A stretch of 64,000 nt of DNA from CAZXEU01 sp964639665 (GTDB lineage: Bacteria; Bacteroidota; Rhodothermia; Rhodothermales; Bin80): contig CAZXEU010000213.1 in NCBI GenBank assembly GCA_964639665.1, forward strand, positions 1-64,000, read 5' to 3'. A program made the position numbers and the translations under genes. Below, in pieces: positions 26,702 through 36,787 of the stretch (position 1 is its first letter; every line of letters starts with the position of its first letter). The notes under the pieces were generated by a model that was not told the DNA's origin, made no database searches, and saw only the letters and a program-made list of their open reading frames with translations.

Positions 26702-27460
26702 ATGTCAATCTGGTCACGCTTCAAGCGACTCATGCGCTCCATCTTCGGGGGAGCGATATCCGCGATGGAAAATCCGCGGCTCATTCTCGAGCAGAACATG
26801 CGGGAGCTGAATGACCAGATTCCGAAGATGAATGAGAACATAGCCACTGTGAAGGCAAACGTGATTCTGTTGCAAAAGGAGCAGCGCCGATGCCGAGCAG
26901 AGGTCGAAGGCCTGACGTCCAAGGTCAAGGCCGCCTTGCAGGGTGAGCGCGAAGATCTGGCCAAGCAACACGCCATTCGGCTTCAGTCGGCACGGGACGA
27001 GTTGTCCAAATCGACGGAACAGCTACAATATGCGGAAGCTGCTTACGAAAAGGCGCAGCAGGTCAAGAAGGCCTTCATGAGAGAGCGGAAGCGTAAGATA
27101 GACCAGGCCCAGGCCGCACTCCGGGCGCACGAGCGTGCGCAATGGCAGGCTGAGGTTGCTGATACGCTGGAGCAATTCGAGGTCGGCGGCATCGACCAGA
27201 CACATGATGAAATGATCCGGCGCATTGACCAGGAAACCGCCCGCGGCGAGGCACGAATGGAACTGGCACTCGATTCCGTGGATGTCCAGGCGCTCCGTCT
27301 AGAAGAGGATGCCGAATCTTACCAGGCCGACGAATTGCTAAAGCAATTCAAACTCGAAATGGGCCTGCAGAATGAGGCTCCTTCCGCCGAAGCAGGTGAA
27401 CCGGAAGCCGAGGAGGAAATCCCGGCCAAGACGATTGGAAGAGAGCGAACGCAATCCTAG
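26702..27460 (+). CDS. pspA: PspA/IM30-family membrane-stress protein
   Basis: A 252-residue, almost fully helical protein. The amphipathic N-terminal helix MSIWSRFKRLMRSIFGGAIS and AMENPRLILEQNMREL are PspA/Vipp1 hallmarks, followed by long coiled-coil helices to about residue 225 and an acidic Glu/Pro-rich tail. PspA-family proteins are ESCRT-III-like scaffolds that bind stressed cytoplasmic membranes. No pspF, pspB or pspC is nearby. The next gene, a coiled-coil membrane protein, and the flotillin at 30227-31216 suggest a membrane-integrity cluster. The gene follows the phosphorylase by 53 bases. Confidence 0.92.
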   Translation: MSIWSRFKRLMRSIFGGAISAMENPRLILEQNMRELNDQIPKMNENIATVKANVILLQKEQRRCRAEVEGLTSKVKAALQGEREDLAKQHAIRLQSARDELSKSTEQLQYAEAAYEKAQQVKKAFMRERKRKIDQAQAALRAHERAQWQAEVADTLEQFEVGGIDQTHDEMIRRIDQETARGEARMELALDSVDVQALRLEEDAESYQADELLKQFKLEMGLQNEAPSAEAGEPEAEEEIPAKTIGRERTQS

Positions 27461-27514
27461 CGAACGGCGGGGCAGTCGCCGTCACGCACCCCTTCTGCTG
27501 CCACCGCTTGCGCC

Positions 27515-28384
27515 ATGAGTGATCGGGGGATCAACTACACCAGGGAAGCCTTTATGCATCCCTGGAATCTGACGTTTCTTATCGGGGCTTTGGCCTGTGC
27601 ATTCGGTCTCAGCTTTCTGCCTGCCCCGGTCGGCTCCACAGCATTTAACTCCATACTGCTCTTCACGATGGCGCTGGAGCTTCTGGCTCTCGGCTACGTG
27701 CCGCGCCAAGAGCGATTCAGACGGCTGATACGGTCGCAGAAGGCAGCTCAGAAGGCCAAGCCGCCGTCGCAGAAGGAACAGTACAATTCGCTGAGCCGGC
27801 ACAATCAGCGGCGGTACTTTCGATTGCGGGACCTGGAAAAGAAGATAGACGCAAACTATAACAAGTTGAGCTATGCCTCCCAGGGTCTGCTGGAGAGCCA
27901 CAAGCAGAAGATCGACGGACTCCTGGATTCATGCTTGTCGCTGCTTTGCCAGAAGGAACGGTATGATCAGTACAGCCTGCGCACGGGCGAAGAGGAGTTG
28001 CTGCAGGCGATAGAGGACCTGCGAAAGGACATGGAGGACGATTCCGAACGCGTTCGGGCCATCAAGGCGCGGCGCCTGAGAATCATCGAGCAAAGGCTGG
28101 ATCGATTCCGGAAGAGTCTCGAGAGCATGGAGATCATTGAAGCCCAGGTTGCCACAATAGAAGATGTGATCAAGTACATACACGAACAGTCACTGACGCT
28201 TCGCAATCCTGACGAGATTACCTACCAGTTGAACCTGCTCCTCAATGAGGTAGAGGAGACGGAGGCTTCCGTGGGTGAAATGGAGAGCATTTTCGGCACC
28301 GCGGACAGCCTGTTGGCGAACATCGAGGACGAATTGCTGTCCGGAAGCCCCGACCGTACACGCCGTCGGGTACACGGCCGCTAG
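27515..28384 (+). CDS. Membrane-anchored coiled-coil protein of unknown function
   Basis: A 289-residue protein with two hydrophobic segments near the N-terminus (WNLTFLIGALACAFGLSFL and FNSILLFTMALELLALGYV), then a long charged helical region rich in Glu, Arg and Lys, ending in a coiled coil. It has no recognised domain. A second ATG at 27554 has AGGGAAG about six bases upstream and would start at MHPWNLTF, directly before the first membrane segment; it is a good alternative start. It sits between PspA and a CNNM/CorC protein, so it may be a membrane tether or partner for PspA. Confidence 0.7.
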   Translation: MSDRGINYTREAFMHPWNLTFLIGALACAFGLSFLPAPVGSTAFNSILLFTMALELLALGYVPRQERFRRLIRSQKAAQKAKPPSQKEQYNSLSRHNQRRYFRLRDLEKKIDANYNKLSYASQGLLESHKQKIDGLLDSCLSLLCQKERYDQYSLRTGEEELLQAIEDLRKDMEDDSERVRAIKARRLRIIEQRLDRFRKSLESMEIIEAQVATIEDVIKYIHEQSLTLRNPDEITYQLNLLLNEVEETEASVGEMESIFGTADSLLANIEDELLSGSPDRTRRRVHGR

Positions 28385-28414
28385 GCTGCAGTTTCGCCCG
28401 GGGGACCGATTCGC

Positions 28415-29689
28415 ATGGCGCTCGCCGTCATCATTCTTGCTTTAATCTTCAGCGCCTTCTTTTCCGCGTCGGAGATCGCCTTCGTTGCCGCCAATCGGCT
28501 GAGAGTCGAGGTAAAGGCCAGACAGCGTGGCCGGGTGGGTCGCTACATCCTGCAGGTTTTCGGGGAGCCTGCGACGTTTCTCACTACGACCCTGGTCGGT
28601 AACAACATTGCACTTGTGGTCTATTCCACACTCATGGCGGTGTATCTGCATGCACCGCTTGAGTATCTATTGCAGACACGGCTTGCCATTCCTTCCGGTG
28701 CACTTGAACTTGCCATCCTCGTCTTGCAGTCCGTCATCGCAGCCGCCATCGTGCTATTCGCCGGCGAGATCCTTCCCAAGACCATCACGCGCGATTTGGC
28801 GGACCGCGTGGTCTTCGTGCTCGCCTTGCCTCTTGCCATCCTGCAGAGGCTGCTAATGCCACTGGTTGACGTGGCCGGCAAGACCTCGCAGTTTCTGGTA
28901 CGCCTTCTGCGGGCTGATGCCGAGCCGTTCTCTCACTTTCCGCGCAGAGCCTTCGAACTGGTTATCGAGGAGGGAATGCAGAGCGGCTCCCTAGAGCTCG
29001 ACGACGACGAGACCGAGCTGCTCACCAATGTGTTCGACCTGCACGCCAAGCGCGTAAAGGAGTCCATGACACCGCGAACGGAAATCGTGGCGGTCGACGA
29101 GCAGACCGGTGTGGAGCAATTCCGACGACTTTGCATCCAGAGTGGTTATTCCAAGGTGCCGGTCTACCGCCGCAATATCGACAGCATCGTTGGCATCGCC
29201 TTCGCTCATGATCTTTTCAGAGAGCCTTCCTCTCTGACCGAAATGATGCGATCTGTCAAGTTTGTACCTGAGTCCAAGCCGGCAAAGGATCTGTTCAAGG
29301 AGTTTCGCGAGACCAATTCGTCCATCGTTATAGTCATCGACGAATACGGTGGAACCGCCGGACTCATTACCCGGGAGGATCTGCTGGAGGAGCTCTTCGG
29401 GGACATCCAGGACGAGTTCGACTCCGAGGATATCGTGATGCGCCGGATCGACGCAAATACTGTCCGGGCCAGCGGGCGAGCCGAAATAGACAGCATCAAC
29501 GAACAGTATGACCTTCGACTCCCCACCGGCGACTATGAAACCGTAGCCGGGCTGGTCCTGGAGCGATTGGGGACCATCCCCAAGCCGCAGGACGAGTTTG
29601 AATTCGATGGCTACCGGTTCGTGGTATTGCAGTCTACGGCCAATCGCGTGGGCGCCGTGCGTATAACGCGGCTATCCGCGACTCCTTAG
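28415..29689 (+). CDS. CNNM/CorC (HlyC) family transporter-associated protein
   Basis: A 424-residue protein with an N-terminal DUF21/CNNM transmembrane domain (residues about 1-185; several hydrophobic segments with GNNIALVVYS and LFAGEILPKTITRD), a pair of CBS domains (about 205-330; MTPRTEIVAVDE and DEYGGTAGLITREDLLEELFG), and a C-terminal CorC_HlyC domain. Family members bind adenine nucleotides through CBS and influence Mg2+/Co2+ efflux. It follows the coiled-coil gene by 30 bases and its end overlaps the convergent gene by 18 bases. Confidence 0.92.
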   Translation: MALAVIILALIFSAFFSASEIAFVAANRLRVEVKARQRGRVGRYILQVFGEPATFLTTTLVGNNIALVVYSTLMAVYLHAPLEYLLQTRLAIPSGALELAILVLQSVIAAAIVLFAGEILPKTITRDLADRVVFVLALPLAILQRLLMPLVDVAGKTSQFLVRLLRADAEPFSHFPRRAFELVIEEGMQSGSLELDDDETELLTNVFDLHAKRVKESMTPRTEIVAVDEQTGVEQFRRLCIQSGYSKVPVYRRNIDSIVGIAFAHDLFREPSSLTEMMRSVKFVPESKPAKDLFKEFRETNSSIVIVIDEYGGTAGLITREDLLEELFGDIQDEFDSEDIVMRRIDANTVRASGRAEIDSINEQYDLRLPTGDYETVAGLVLERLGTIPKPQDEFEFDGYRFVVLQSTANRVGAVRITRLSATP

Positions 29690-30217
29690 CTGGCGCCTGA
29701 AGGCGCGTACAAGACGCACATGGGTATCCAGCGTGCGCACGCCGGCCATCCCTTCGAGCCGCTCGGACGGAGCATCCGGCAATCCGGGAGGACTGATGCG
29801 CCCCATCCACAGCTCCATCTTGTCCCGCAGCAACTCCCGTCCGGGAAGTTCGCCTGCAGGAAGATGGGCGGCATAGAACGCCTGGCGGCGTTCAAGGCGC
29901 GACCTGAAAGGGCTGCTTTCCCGCAAGAGTGCATGGTCGCCCGTAACCAGGGCGGCGGCACCCAGGAGGTAATCGTGATACAGCGAGGGGACGCTTCTAA
30001 GTACTTCCGAACTACGCGCTTCAGCCAGAGAAACGCCGGCATCCAGGGCGCATAGCGTAGCCTGAACGGCGAGACACAGTGTTTCCTCGGCCGCGAGAGC
30101 CGTATCCAGCCCGGGTATGCGCGCCTGAGCAGCCTGCACAAGCTGCTGCGTCACAGCCACGATTCCAAGGGCCGCAAAGACCGCAAGCTGGTCCGCCTGG
30201 GTTTGCTTAGCAGCCAT
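29672..30217 (-). CDS. Conserved-looking helical protein of unknown function
   Basis: A 181-residue protein, Ala/Leu/Arg-rich and predicted mostly helical, with no signal peptide and no family motif I recognise. It follows the flotillin gene by 9 bases on the same strand, so it is probably the last gene of the coxE-moaC-floA unit. Its 3' end overlaps the end of the convergent CNNM gene by 18 bases. Codon use resembles that of its neighbours, which supports a real gene. Confidence 0.6.
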   Translation of the reverse strand: MAAKQTQADQLAVFAALGIVAVTQQLVQAAQARIPGLDTALAAEETLCLAVQATLCALDAGVSLAEARSSEVLRSVPSLYHDYLLGAAALVTGDHALLRESSPFRSRLERRQAFYAAHLPAGELPGRELLRDKMELWMGRISPPGLPDAPSERLEGMAGVRTLDTHVRLVRAFRRQLRSRG

Positions 30218-30226
30218 GGGACAGCC

Positions 30227-31216
30227 TTACAGATCGGAGGGTGCCTCTTCACCACCACCGATCGAGGAGCGCATCTGCGTATCCGCCTGGATATTGCGGA
30301 TGTTGTAATAGTCCATGACACCGAGCTGGCCGTTCCGAAACGCTTCGGCGATCGCCGTCGGCACCAGCGCTTCGGCTTCGACGACGCGCGCGCGCTGCTC
30401 CTGGACCGCCGCCACCATCTCCTGCTCCCGTGCAACCGCCGCGGCTCTTCTTTCCTCAGCCTTCGCTCGGGCCACCTGCAAGTCGGCCTCCGCCTGGTCG
30501 GTCTGCAGCTTGGCACCGATGTTTTCGCCGACATCCACGTCGGCGATATCGATGGAGAGGATCTCAAAAGCCGTCCCGGAATCCAGACCTTTCGACAGCA
30601 CTGTCTTGGAAATGATATCGGGGTTCTCCAGCACGACCGCGTGGGAAGCTGAAGAGCCGATGGTCGACACGATTCCTTCCCCTACGCGCGCAATGATGGT
30701 CTCCTCTCCTGCTCCACCAACCAGGCGTTCAATGTTGGCCCGCACCGTGACCCTGGCAATGGCCCGCAGCTGGATACCATCCTTGGCTATGGCAGAAATG
30801 GGCGGTGTTTCGATGACTTTCGGATTGACGGAGACCTGGACAGCCTCGAATACGTCGCGGCCAGCGAGATCGATTGCCGTTGCACGCTCAAATGGCAGGT
30901 CAATATCGGCCTTGTCCGCAGAAATCAGGGCATTTACCACCTGCTGCACGTTCCCGCCAGCCAGAAAATGTGCTTCCAGCTCCGGTGTATGAACGGCAAT
31001 GCCCGCCTTGTGAGCCGTGATGAGGGGCTTCACAATGCGGTCAGGCGGAACTCTGCGCAGCCGCATGCCCACAAGGTCCCGGAAGAGCTTCAGCCTCACC
31101 CCCGAGAAAATGGCGGTAATCCACAGGCGGACCGGAATGAAGTACAACAGCATGAGGAGGCCCAGCACCACCAGGATGATGAACAGGGCACTGCCCAGAC
31201 TCAGGAGATTGTCCAC
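30227..31216 (-). CDS. floA: Flotillin-like protein FloA
   Basis: A 329-residue SPFH/flotillin protein of exactly the expected FloA length. One N-terminal membrane hairpin (LFIILVVLGLLMLLYFIPV) is followed by an SPFH domain (FERATAIDLAGRDVFEAVQVSVNPKVI; ARVTVRANIERLVGGAGEETIIARV) and a helical flotillin region rich in Ala/Glu (QAEADLQVARAKAEERRA), ending near MDYYNIRNIQADT. It organises ordered membrane microdomains. It lies 12 bases after moaC. With PspA nearby (opposite strand), the region carries two membrane-remodelling scaffolds. Confidence 0.95.
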   Translation of the reverse strand: MDNLLSLGSALFIILVVLGLLMLLYFIPVRLWITAIFSGVRLKLFRDLVGMRLRRVPPDRIVKPLITAHKAGIAVHTPELEAHFLAGGNVQQVVNALISADKADIDLPFERATAIDLAGRDVFEAVQVSVNPKVIETPPISAIAKDGIQLRAIARVTVRANIERLVGGAGEETIIARVGEGIVSTIGSSASHAVVLENPDIISKTVLSKGLDSGTAFEILSIDIADVDVGENIGAKLQTDQAEADLQVARAKAEERRAAAVAREQEMVAAVQEQRARVVEAEALVPTAIAEAFRNGQLGVMDYYNIRNIQADTQMRSSIGGGEEAPSDL

Positions 31217-31228
31217 GGCAAGTAGGGA

Positions 31229-31711
31229 TTAAGTGGTTCTTGAGGCAAGACGGTACGTGCCGGACCTGCCACCGGTTTTCGAAAGCAGTCGTATGTCGCT
31301 GACGCGAATGGCCTTGCTAACCGATTTGCACATGTCATAGATCGTGAGCGCCGCGACGGATACCGCCACCAGCGCTTCCATTTCCACGCCCGTTGTTCCC
31401 ACCGCAGTGGCTGTTGCCCGAACGTCGACCGCGAAGCCGCTCTCGTCAAGGGCAAAATCGACATCAACTGCGGAAATGAATACGTTGTGACAAAGCGGTA
31501 TCAGGGCACCTGTCTGCTTGGCGGCCGAAATCCCGGCCACCTGCGCCACAGAGAGCACGTCACCCTTCGATATGGATCCGCCCACGAGCGCCCGATATGC
31601 CGGCTCGCCCAGGATGACGCGACCGGCAGCCACGGCTGTGCGCTCCGTCCGTGCCTTAGCAGACACGTCTACCATTTGCACTCCGCCCGCCGGCTTTACG
31701 TGGGTCAGCAT
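31229..31711 (-). CDS. moaC: Cyclic pyranopterin monophosphate synthase
   Basis: A 160-residue MoaC, which with MoaA converts GTP to cyclic pyranopterin monophosphate in molybdenum cofactor synthesis. The start MLTHVKPAGGVQMVDVSAK matches the usual MoaC N-terminus, so I used ATG 31711; a GTG at 31783 adds 24 residues of no family similarity. The active-site segment GALIPLCHNVFI is present, as are GTTGVEMEALVAVSVAALTIYDM and a Lys-rich C-terminal segment SKTGG. It sits between coxE and floA and is the only Mo-cofactor gene in the window, consistent with supply for the nearby molybdenum hydroxylase. Confidence 0.95.
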   Translation of the reverse strand: MLTHVKPAGGVQMVDVSAKARTERTAVAAGRVILGEPAYRALVGGSISKGDVLSVAQVAGISAAKQTGALIPLCHNVFISAVDVDFALDESGFAVDVRATATAVGTTGVEMEALVAVSVAALTIYDMCKSVSKAIRVSDIRLLSKTGGRSGTYRLASRTT

Positions 31712-31798
31712 CACACCAGTCTGTGTGGACGCTGCAACGCATGGAAACGGGGCGGGTTGCCGCAGCTTACATGCAATGCCCACGCCGCTCCCGCATCC

Positions 31799-32986
31799 TC
31801 ACCCTTTCCCTGACACGAGGCCGCGCAGCGCCAGCCCGAGCCCTTCCAGCGCCTCCAGATTGTGTACAGGCAGGAAATCCGTAACGTGCGGTAATGCCGC
31901 ACGCATCCCGCGAGTAAGCGGCTGGTAGGCCTCGTAGCCGAGAAGCGGATTGAGCCACATCAGGCGATGGCAGCTGCGCCGCAGCCTTGCCATTTCATCC
32001 GCCAGCAGGCGCTGATCTCCGCGATCTATTCCGTCAGAAATCAGGACAACCACGCCGCTGCTGCGCAGCACGCGCCTCAGCCAGCGAAAGTTGAATTCCT
32101 TGAGGCATTCCCCGATCCGTGTGCCGCCGCCCCAGTCATCGACCGCCTTCGCGGCGACCTGCAGGGCCTCGTCAACATTTCGCACGCGGAGAAAGCGCGT
32201 AACGCGCGTCAACCGGGTACCGAACACGAAGCTCTCCACGCGCTGAAAACCGCTCGTCACGACATGCATGAAATGCAGTAGCATGCGGCTGTAGCGCTCC
32301 ATGGATCCGCTTATGTCACACAACACGACGATGGGCCTCATACGCCTGATGGGGCCGCGCCTGCCGAGCTCAAGGATTTCTGCTCCCCTGCCCAGGTTTC
32401 GACGGAGTGTTGACGGCAGGTGGAATCGACGCCCTTCCGGGCCGGTCTTCAGCCTGCGTACCGGCATCATGTCCGCCCTCCAGCGCAGCCGGCGCAAGAG
32501 GGCTACAGCCTCCTCCAGCTCGCGTGGCGTAAAGGCAGCAAAGTCCTTCTTGCGAAGCGCTTCCACCGCGCTGTACGTCAGCGTGGCATCCGGCCGCAGC
32601 TGGCGGGACCGTTTTCTGTGTTCCGCATCGGTGCTGCTGCCCAGCGTATCGAGGACTCTTGACAGCTGCTTGGGGGTCGGAGCGGGCTGCGCCGGCCGCA
32701 GGCCGGGCAGCGCGATGCCGCCGGACTGTGCGCGCCAGAATGCATCGAAGGCCAAGTCGAAAATATCCCGGTCCTCGCTCCGGCTCACAAACGTGCAGGA
32801 GAATGCCTGCCGCACATCCTCCTTTCTCCGCAGCCCCAGGATGTCAATGGCGGTGGCTGCATCAGCAATCTGCTGCGATCCGACCAGCAGGCCAAGTCTG
32901 CGAAGTGCAGAGGCAAATGACACAATGTGAGCGGCGAGGTGCCCACCCACTTCCTGCACTGGCCCAAATGGATCGTGGATCGTCAC
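31799..32986 (-). CDS. coxE: VWA-domain protein, CoxE-like
   Basis: A 395-residue CoxE-family protein. The N-terminal helical half resembles CoxE leaders (AAHIVSFASALRRLGLLVGS near residue 20). A VWA domain with the MIDAS motif DISGS lies near residue 221 and continues through DDWGGGTRIGECLKEFNFRWL and LISDGIDRGDQRLLADEMARLRR. CoxE acts with the MoxR-type ATPase CoxD to insert or activate the copper-sulfur-molybdenum centre of CO dehydrogenase and related enzymes. The gene is about 4 kb from coxD, separated by an acyl-CoA synthetase and pckA. It heads the unit coxE-moaC-floA-unknown. Confidence 0.92.
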   Translation of the reverse strand: MTIHDPFGPVQEVGGHLAAHIVSFASALRRLGLLVGSQQIADAATAIDILGLRRKEDVRQAFSCTFVSRSEDRDIFDLAFDAFWRAQSGGIALPGLRPAQPAPTPKQLSRVLDTLGSSTDAEHRKRSRQLRPDATLTYSAVEALRKKDFAAFTPRELEEAVALLRRLRWRADMMPVRRLKTGPEGRRFHLPSTLRRNLGRGAEILELGRRGPIRRMRPIVVLCDISGSMERYSRMLLHFMHVVTSGFQRVESFVFGTRLTRVTRFLRVRNVDEALQVAAKAVDDWGGGTRIGECLKEFNFRWLRRVLRSSGVVVLISDGIDRGDQRLLADEMARLRRSCHRLMWLNPLLGYEAYQPLTRGMRAALPHVTDFLPVHNLEALEGLGLALRGLVSGKG

Positions 32987-33207
32987 GGAGACACCGGGCG
33001 CGAGACTGCCGGCTCATTTCCACTCAGGCACCTAGCGCGCCGTACAGCTGATTGCTGCAGACATGTGAAACCTCTTTTTCTCATACGTACCTTATGCTCC
33101 AACGGTGCCAATGATGGCTCCTGCGCAGTAAATTGCGTGCCTGTTTGAGGCCGTTCCGTGCGCTCGTTCACGTTCACTGCACCGCTCACATATCGTATCG
33201 TCAAGAC

Positions 33208-34950
33208 ATGACCGACAGCAAGACCTATCCCAGCATTCCCGATCTGATTGATGCCGGACTGTCCAAGTCCAGCGATTTTATCGTCAGCGTAAAGCGAGGC
33301 GGTGAATGGCTGGAAACGGAAGCCGATACCTTCCGCGAGCAGATCCGGGAGTTTGCAGCAGGACTCCATGAATTGGGTATCCGGCACGGGGACCGCATCG
33401 CGCTTCACGCGGAAAACAGCACGGAGTGGCTGATTGTGGATCAGGCGGTACTCCGCCTCGGAGCCGTGTCCGTTCCCATTTACACGACGCAACCTCCTGA
33501 CCAGGTGGCCTATATCCTGGATAACGCCGGGGCCCGCATTTACGTGGTTTCCACGGAGGAACTCTATGCAGGTGTCCAGGCCCACGTAGAAAGCGCGGAG
33601 GAACTGGTGGCTACGATCGGCATACGCGGGGCCTTTTCTTCCGGGATGAAGACCTATGAAGAGACGCTGGCTCTCGGCAGGACGCGGCTTTCATCCGACC
33701 CCGACTTGGTGGAAACTGCCACGAGAGCCGTCAGGCCGGAAAACCTGGCGACGCTTTCCTATACGTCCGGCACGACCGGTGTGCCCAAGGGCGTCATGCT
33801 TTCCCATGCCAATATCGCCTCCAACATCCTTGCCACCGCTGACCGCCTGCCCTTCGATCCACCCGGACGAATGCTGTCCTACTTGCCGCTGTCCCATTCC
33901 CTGGAGAGGATGGCCACATTCATGTACATGTACCTTGGCTGCTCGGTCTATTTCGTGGAAGACCACCTCGAAATCGCCGAGGACGTTAAGACCGTGCGAC
34001 CGCTACACATGACCTCTGTGCCCCGGCTGCTGGAGAAGATCCATGCGGCCATCATGAATCGCGCCGAATCCACGGAAGGCGTGGCGGGCGCACTTATGCG
34101 CTGGGCCATGGCGCTCGCCAATCAGTACGACGTGATGAAAAGACACCCGGGCCTGCAACACAGACTGGCCGACCGTCTCGTTTATGCCAAGCTCCGGACA
34201 AAGGTCTTCGGCGGCAATCTGGAGGCCATCACTACCGGTGGCGCAGCCCTGTCCCCCAACACGATGAGCTTCTTCAACGCCATAGGCATATACTGCGGCC
34301 AGGGCTACGGGCTTACGGAAACGTCACCGGTAATTTCATTGAGCAAGCGTGGCGATCTGCGCCCGGGATCCGTCGGGTCTGTAGTGGAAGACGTGGAAGT
34401 CCGCATCGCTGAGGACGGCGAAATACTCGCGCGCGGACCAAACATCATGCAGGGCTACTATCAGATGCCGGAGCAGACTGCGGAGGCAATTGGCGATGAC
34501 GGGTGGTTCCACACGGGCGACATCGGCCACATCAAGGATGGGCACGTGTACATAACCGACCGGAAGAAGCAGCTCTTCAAGCTCTCCACCGGCAAGTACA
34601 TTGCTCCCACTCCCATCGAGATTGCGCTTTGCGACAGCCCTGTCATTGAGCAGGCCGTGGTAATCGGCAGCGATCGCAAGTTCTGTGGTGCGCTGATTGT
34701 CCCCGATGCCAGTGCCCTGGAGCAGCAACTGGGCGACGCCGCCTCTGACCAGGAGGCCGTAAGCGGTCTGGTGGACGGCATCGTAAAGGAGGTAAATGCA
34801 CAGCTCCCACCCTGGGAGCAGGTAAAGAAGTTTCGGGTTTTGGGTACGCCCTTTTCCATCGAAACGGGCGAGCTTACGCCCACTATGAAGGTCAAGCGGC
34901 GCGTAGTTCGCGAGAAATACGCGCGCGAGATCGACTCGCTGTACGAATAG
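33208..34950 (+). CDS. Long-chain acyl-CoA synthetase (AMP-forming)
   Basis: A 580-residue ANL-superfamily enzyme that activates fatty acids to acyl-CoA via acyl-AMP. The P-loop-like motif LSYTSGTTGVPKG, the A5 segment GYGLTETSP, the A7 region DGWFHTGDIG and the A8 hinge DRKKQLFKLSTGKYIAP are all present, with a catalytic Lys near the end (TPTMKVKRR). KKQLFKLSTGKY is typical of the FadD15/long-chain group. ATG 33208 was chosen because family similarity begins there (MTDSKTYPSIPDLIDAG). It is divergent from coxE across 221 bases. Confidence 0.95.
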   Translation: MTDSKTYPSIPDLIDAGLSKSSDFIVSVKRGGEWLETEADTFREQIREFAAGLHELGIRHGDRIALHAENSTEWLIVDQAVLRLGAVSVPIYTTQPPDQVAYILDNAGARIYVVSTEELYAGVQAHVESAEELVATIGIRGAFSSGMKTYEETLALGRTRLSSDPDLVETATRAVRPENLATLSYTSGTTGVPKGVMLSHANIASNILATADRLPFDPPGRMLSYLPLSHSLERMATFMYMYLGCSVYFVEDHLEIAEDVKTVRPLHMTSVPRLLEKIHAAIMNRAESTEGVAGALMRWAMALANQYDVMKRHPGLQHRLADRLVYAKLRTKVFGGNLEAITTGGAALSPNTMSFFNAIGIYCGQGYGLTETSPVISLSKRGDLRPGSVGSVVEDVEVRIAEDGEILARGPNIMQGYYQMPEQTAEAIGDDGWFHTGDIGHIKDGHVYITDRKKQLFKLSTGKYIAPTPIEIALCDSPVIEQAVVIGSDRKFCGALIVPDASALEQQLGDAASDQEAVSGLVDGIVKEVNAQLPPWEQVKKFRVLGTPFSIETGELTPTMKVKRRVVREKYAREIDSLYE

Positions 34951-35144
34951 CATCGCACGCCGCGTGCGGACCGGAGAAATGCGACTGGATCCTGGCGCTA
35001 GGCATCGATCACAATCCGCGTCCCGGCTAAGATTTGCGGCTCGGGCCGGTGATTTTCGCGACTATCCAACACGCGGCACCGCAGCTTGGCCCGCTAGTTC
35101 GAGCTAGTGGTGCCTACCTGTTTTCAACCACTCCCCACATTGGC

Positions 35145-35158
35145 TTGCCTGCAGGCAA
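35145..35158. promoter_or_regulatory. Perfect 14-base palindrome upstream of pckA
   Basis: TTGCCTGCAGGCAA is a perfect palindrome, 36 bases before the pckA ATG in a 244-base non-coding interval. It looks like a binding site for a dimeric regulator of pckA. A second, imperfect CTAG-flanked palindrome lies at about 35093-35106. The rest of the interval shows no gene. Confidence 0.45.
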
Positions 35159-35194
35159 CCCGCGACAGTTTTTCCAAGCATATCCATCGGAACA

Positions 35195-36778
<1,584 letters not shown>

Positions 36779-36787
36779 GCCGGGCCG

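Noticed and set aside
34954..34968. CGCACG-CCG-CGTGCG hairpin after the acyl-CoA synthetase gene as a terminator
   Set aside because: It has no T-run and only a 6-base stem; too weak to call.
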